A stretch of 64,000 nucleotides of DNA. Origin: Salipiger pallidus (GTDB taxonomy: Bacteria; Pseudomonadota; Alphaproteobacteria; Rhodobacterales; Rhodobacteraceae). The DNA is taken from the NCBI RefSeq assembly GCF_014643635.1, contig NZ_BMJV01000007.1:133736-197735 (forward strand), given 5' to 3'. The position numbers and the translations under genes are program-made. Below are positions 63,654-64,000 of the stretch, piece after piece. Under the pieces are notes generated by a model, which did not search any database, had not been told where the DNA came from, and saw only the letters and a program-made list of their open reading frames with translations. Positions within the stretch are counted from its first letter, which is position 1, and each line of letters starts with the position of its first letter.

Positions 63654-64000
63654 CTGCGGTTGCCCCCGTCAGCGTGGAGGGACGGGGATCATGTGCAGTG
63701 GTCCGCGCAACGATGCGTCGGTAGCTTGCTACCACTGGCGAGGCCTCGGCCTCGTCAGGCACGCGGAACAGGGCATGAGTCAATGGCCGCGAGGTCCAGG
63801 ATATCAGCAGCGGTGCAAGGATCATCGGCACGCAGACCGGCAGGAGCCACGGCACGAGATCTGCCGACAGCATCCACACCGCCGCAAGGCCGGCAGCCCC
63901 GAATGCCACGATCCAGGTGCTTGCCTTGGCGGCATGCGAAAGCGGCAGCTTGCCTTCACCGCGAGCGTTGGCGGGCCAGCCGCCATCACGCCCGGACAGC
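63640..64000 (-). CDS. opgH: glucan biosynthesis glucosyltransferase, C-terminal part (cut by window end)
   Basis: The last 120 codons of a minus-strand gene that continues past the window end. They read GRDGGWPANARGEGKL, a membrane helix (WIVAFGAAGLAAVWML), another (LPVCVPMILAPLLISWTSRPL) and a basic tail. This matches the C-terminus of OpgH/MdoH, the inner-membrane glucosyltransferase that makes periplasmic glucan backbones. The opgC gene overlaps its stop codon. Confidence 0.85.
   Translation of the reverse strand, partial: LSGRDGGWPANARGEGKLPLSHAAKASTWIVAFGAAGLAAVWMLSADLVPWLLPVCVPMILAPLLISWTSRPLTHALFRVPDEAEASPVVASYRRIVARTTAHDPRPSTLTGATADATA

Overview
This 64 kb window is a high-GC chromosomal segment from an alphaproteobacterium, most likely Rhodobacterales (Rhodobacter/Roseobacter clade). 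The support is synteny and gene content: ethylmalonyl-CoA pathway genes (mch, mcl2) next to mdh-sucCD-sucAB-lpd, the petP/petR regulator pair next to ilvE, an ftsE/ftsX/zinc-ribbon block, taurine-pyruvate aminotransferase, and two spermidine/putrescine-type ABC importers. I see no rRNA, tRNA, CRISPR array, insertion sequence, prophage or replication origin. The genus cannot be fixed from the sequence alone.

Layout. 0-3 kb (minus): a 30-codon ORF with a strong ribosome binding site, then mcl2, nnrU-like, DUF1737 and mch. 3.2-16.9 kb (mainly plus): a secreted small protein, mdh, sucC, sucD, sucA, sucB and lpd. These TCA genes are interleaved with a glycosyltransferase, a sulfotransferase-like gene, two short unknowns and two MAPEG membrane proteins. 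17-20.4 kb: plsC-ftsX-ftsE facing away from a zinc-ribbon membrane protein. 20.8-24.6 kb: tpa, a GNAT acetyltransferase, an isolated argC preceded by a terminator-like hairpin, and HU. 24.7-34.4 kb: amn, ilvE, petP-petR, a histone-deacetylase-family amidohydrolase, xseB-ispA-dxs, an SDR-like protein and a small lytic transglycosylase. 34.4-42.7 kb: a soluble PAS protein, polyamine-type ABC importer 1 with unusually enlarged permeases, and argE. 43-49 kb: rmuC, mutL, a 33-codon ORF, puuD, a rhodanese and zinT behind a likely Zur site. 49-57 kb: a putrescine regulon (spuC, a GntR regulator, potFGHI-like importer 2, puuB). 57-60.4 kb: decayed genes. 60.3-64 kb: a GGDEF-EAL protein, then opgC and the 3' end of opgH.

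How the genes work together. The first 17 kb joins acetyl-CoA assimilation (mesaconyl-CoA to malate) to the TCA steps that use its products. The 35-41 kb and 49-57 kb blocks both import polyamines; the second also degrades them by transamination (SpuC) or oxidation after gamma-glutamylation (PuuB-like). Two nearly identical TGATCA-centred palindromes flank the GntR gene, one in front of spuC and one in front of potF, and are good candidates for its operators.

The points most worth a second look are: (1) importer 1, whose permeases carry an acidic periplasmic insert of about 250 residues and an extra N-terminal membrane domain, plus a long Pro/Ala-rich linker in the importer 2 ATPase; (2) tandem TGTGATCACA palindromes spaced exactly 21 bp apart upstream of sucC; (3) a large two-arm inverted repeat upstream of importer 1; (4) two very small ORFs (46-138 and 46172-46273) with good ribosome binding sites; (5) a cluster of broken signalling genes at 57-60 kb; (6) a terminator 37 bp before the argC start codon. 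I did not find a clearly new multi-gene defence or biosynthetic system.
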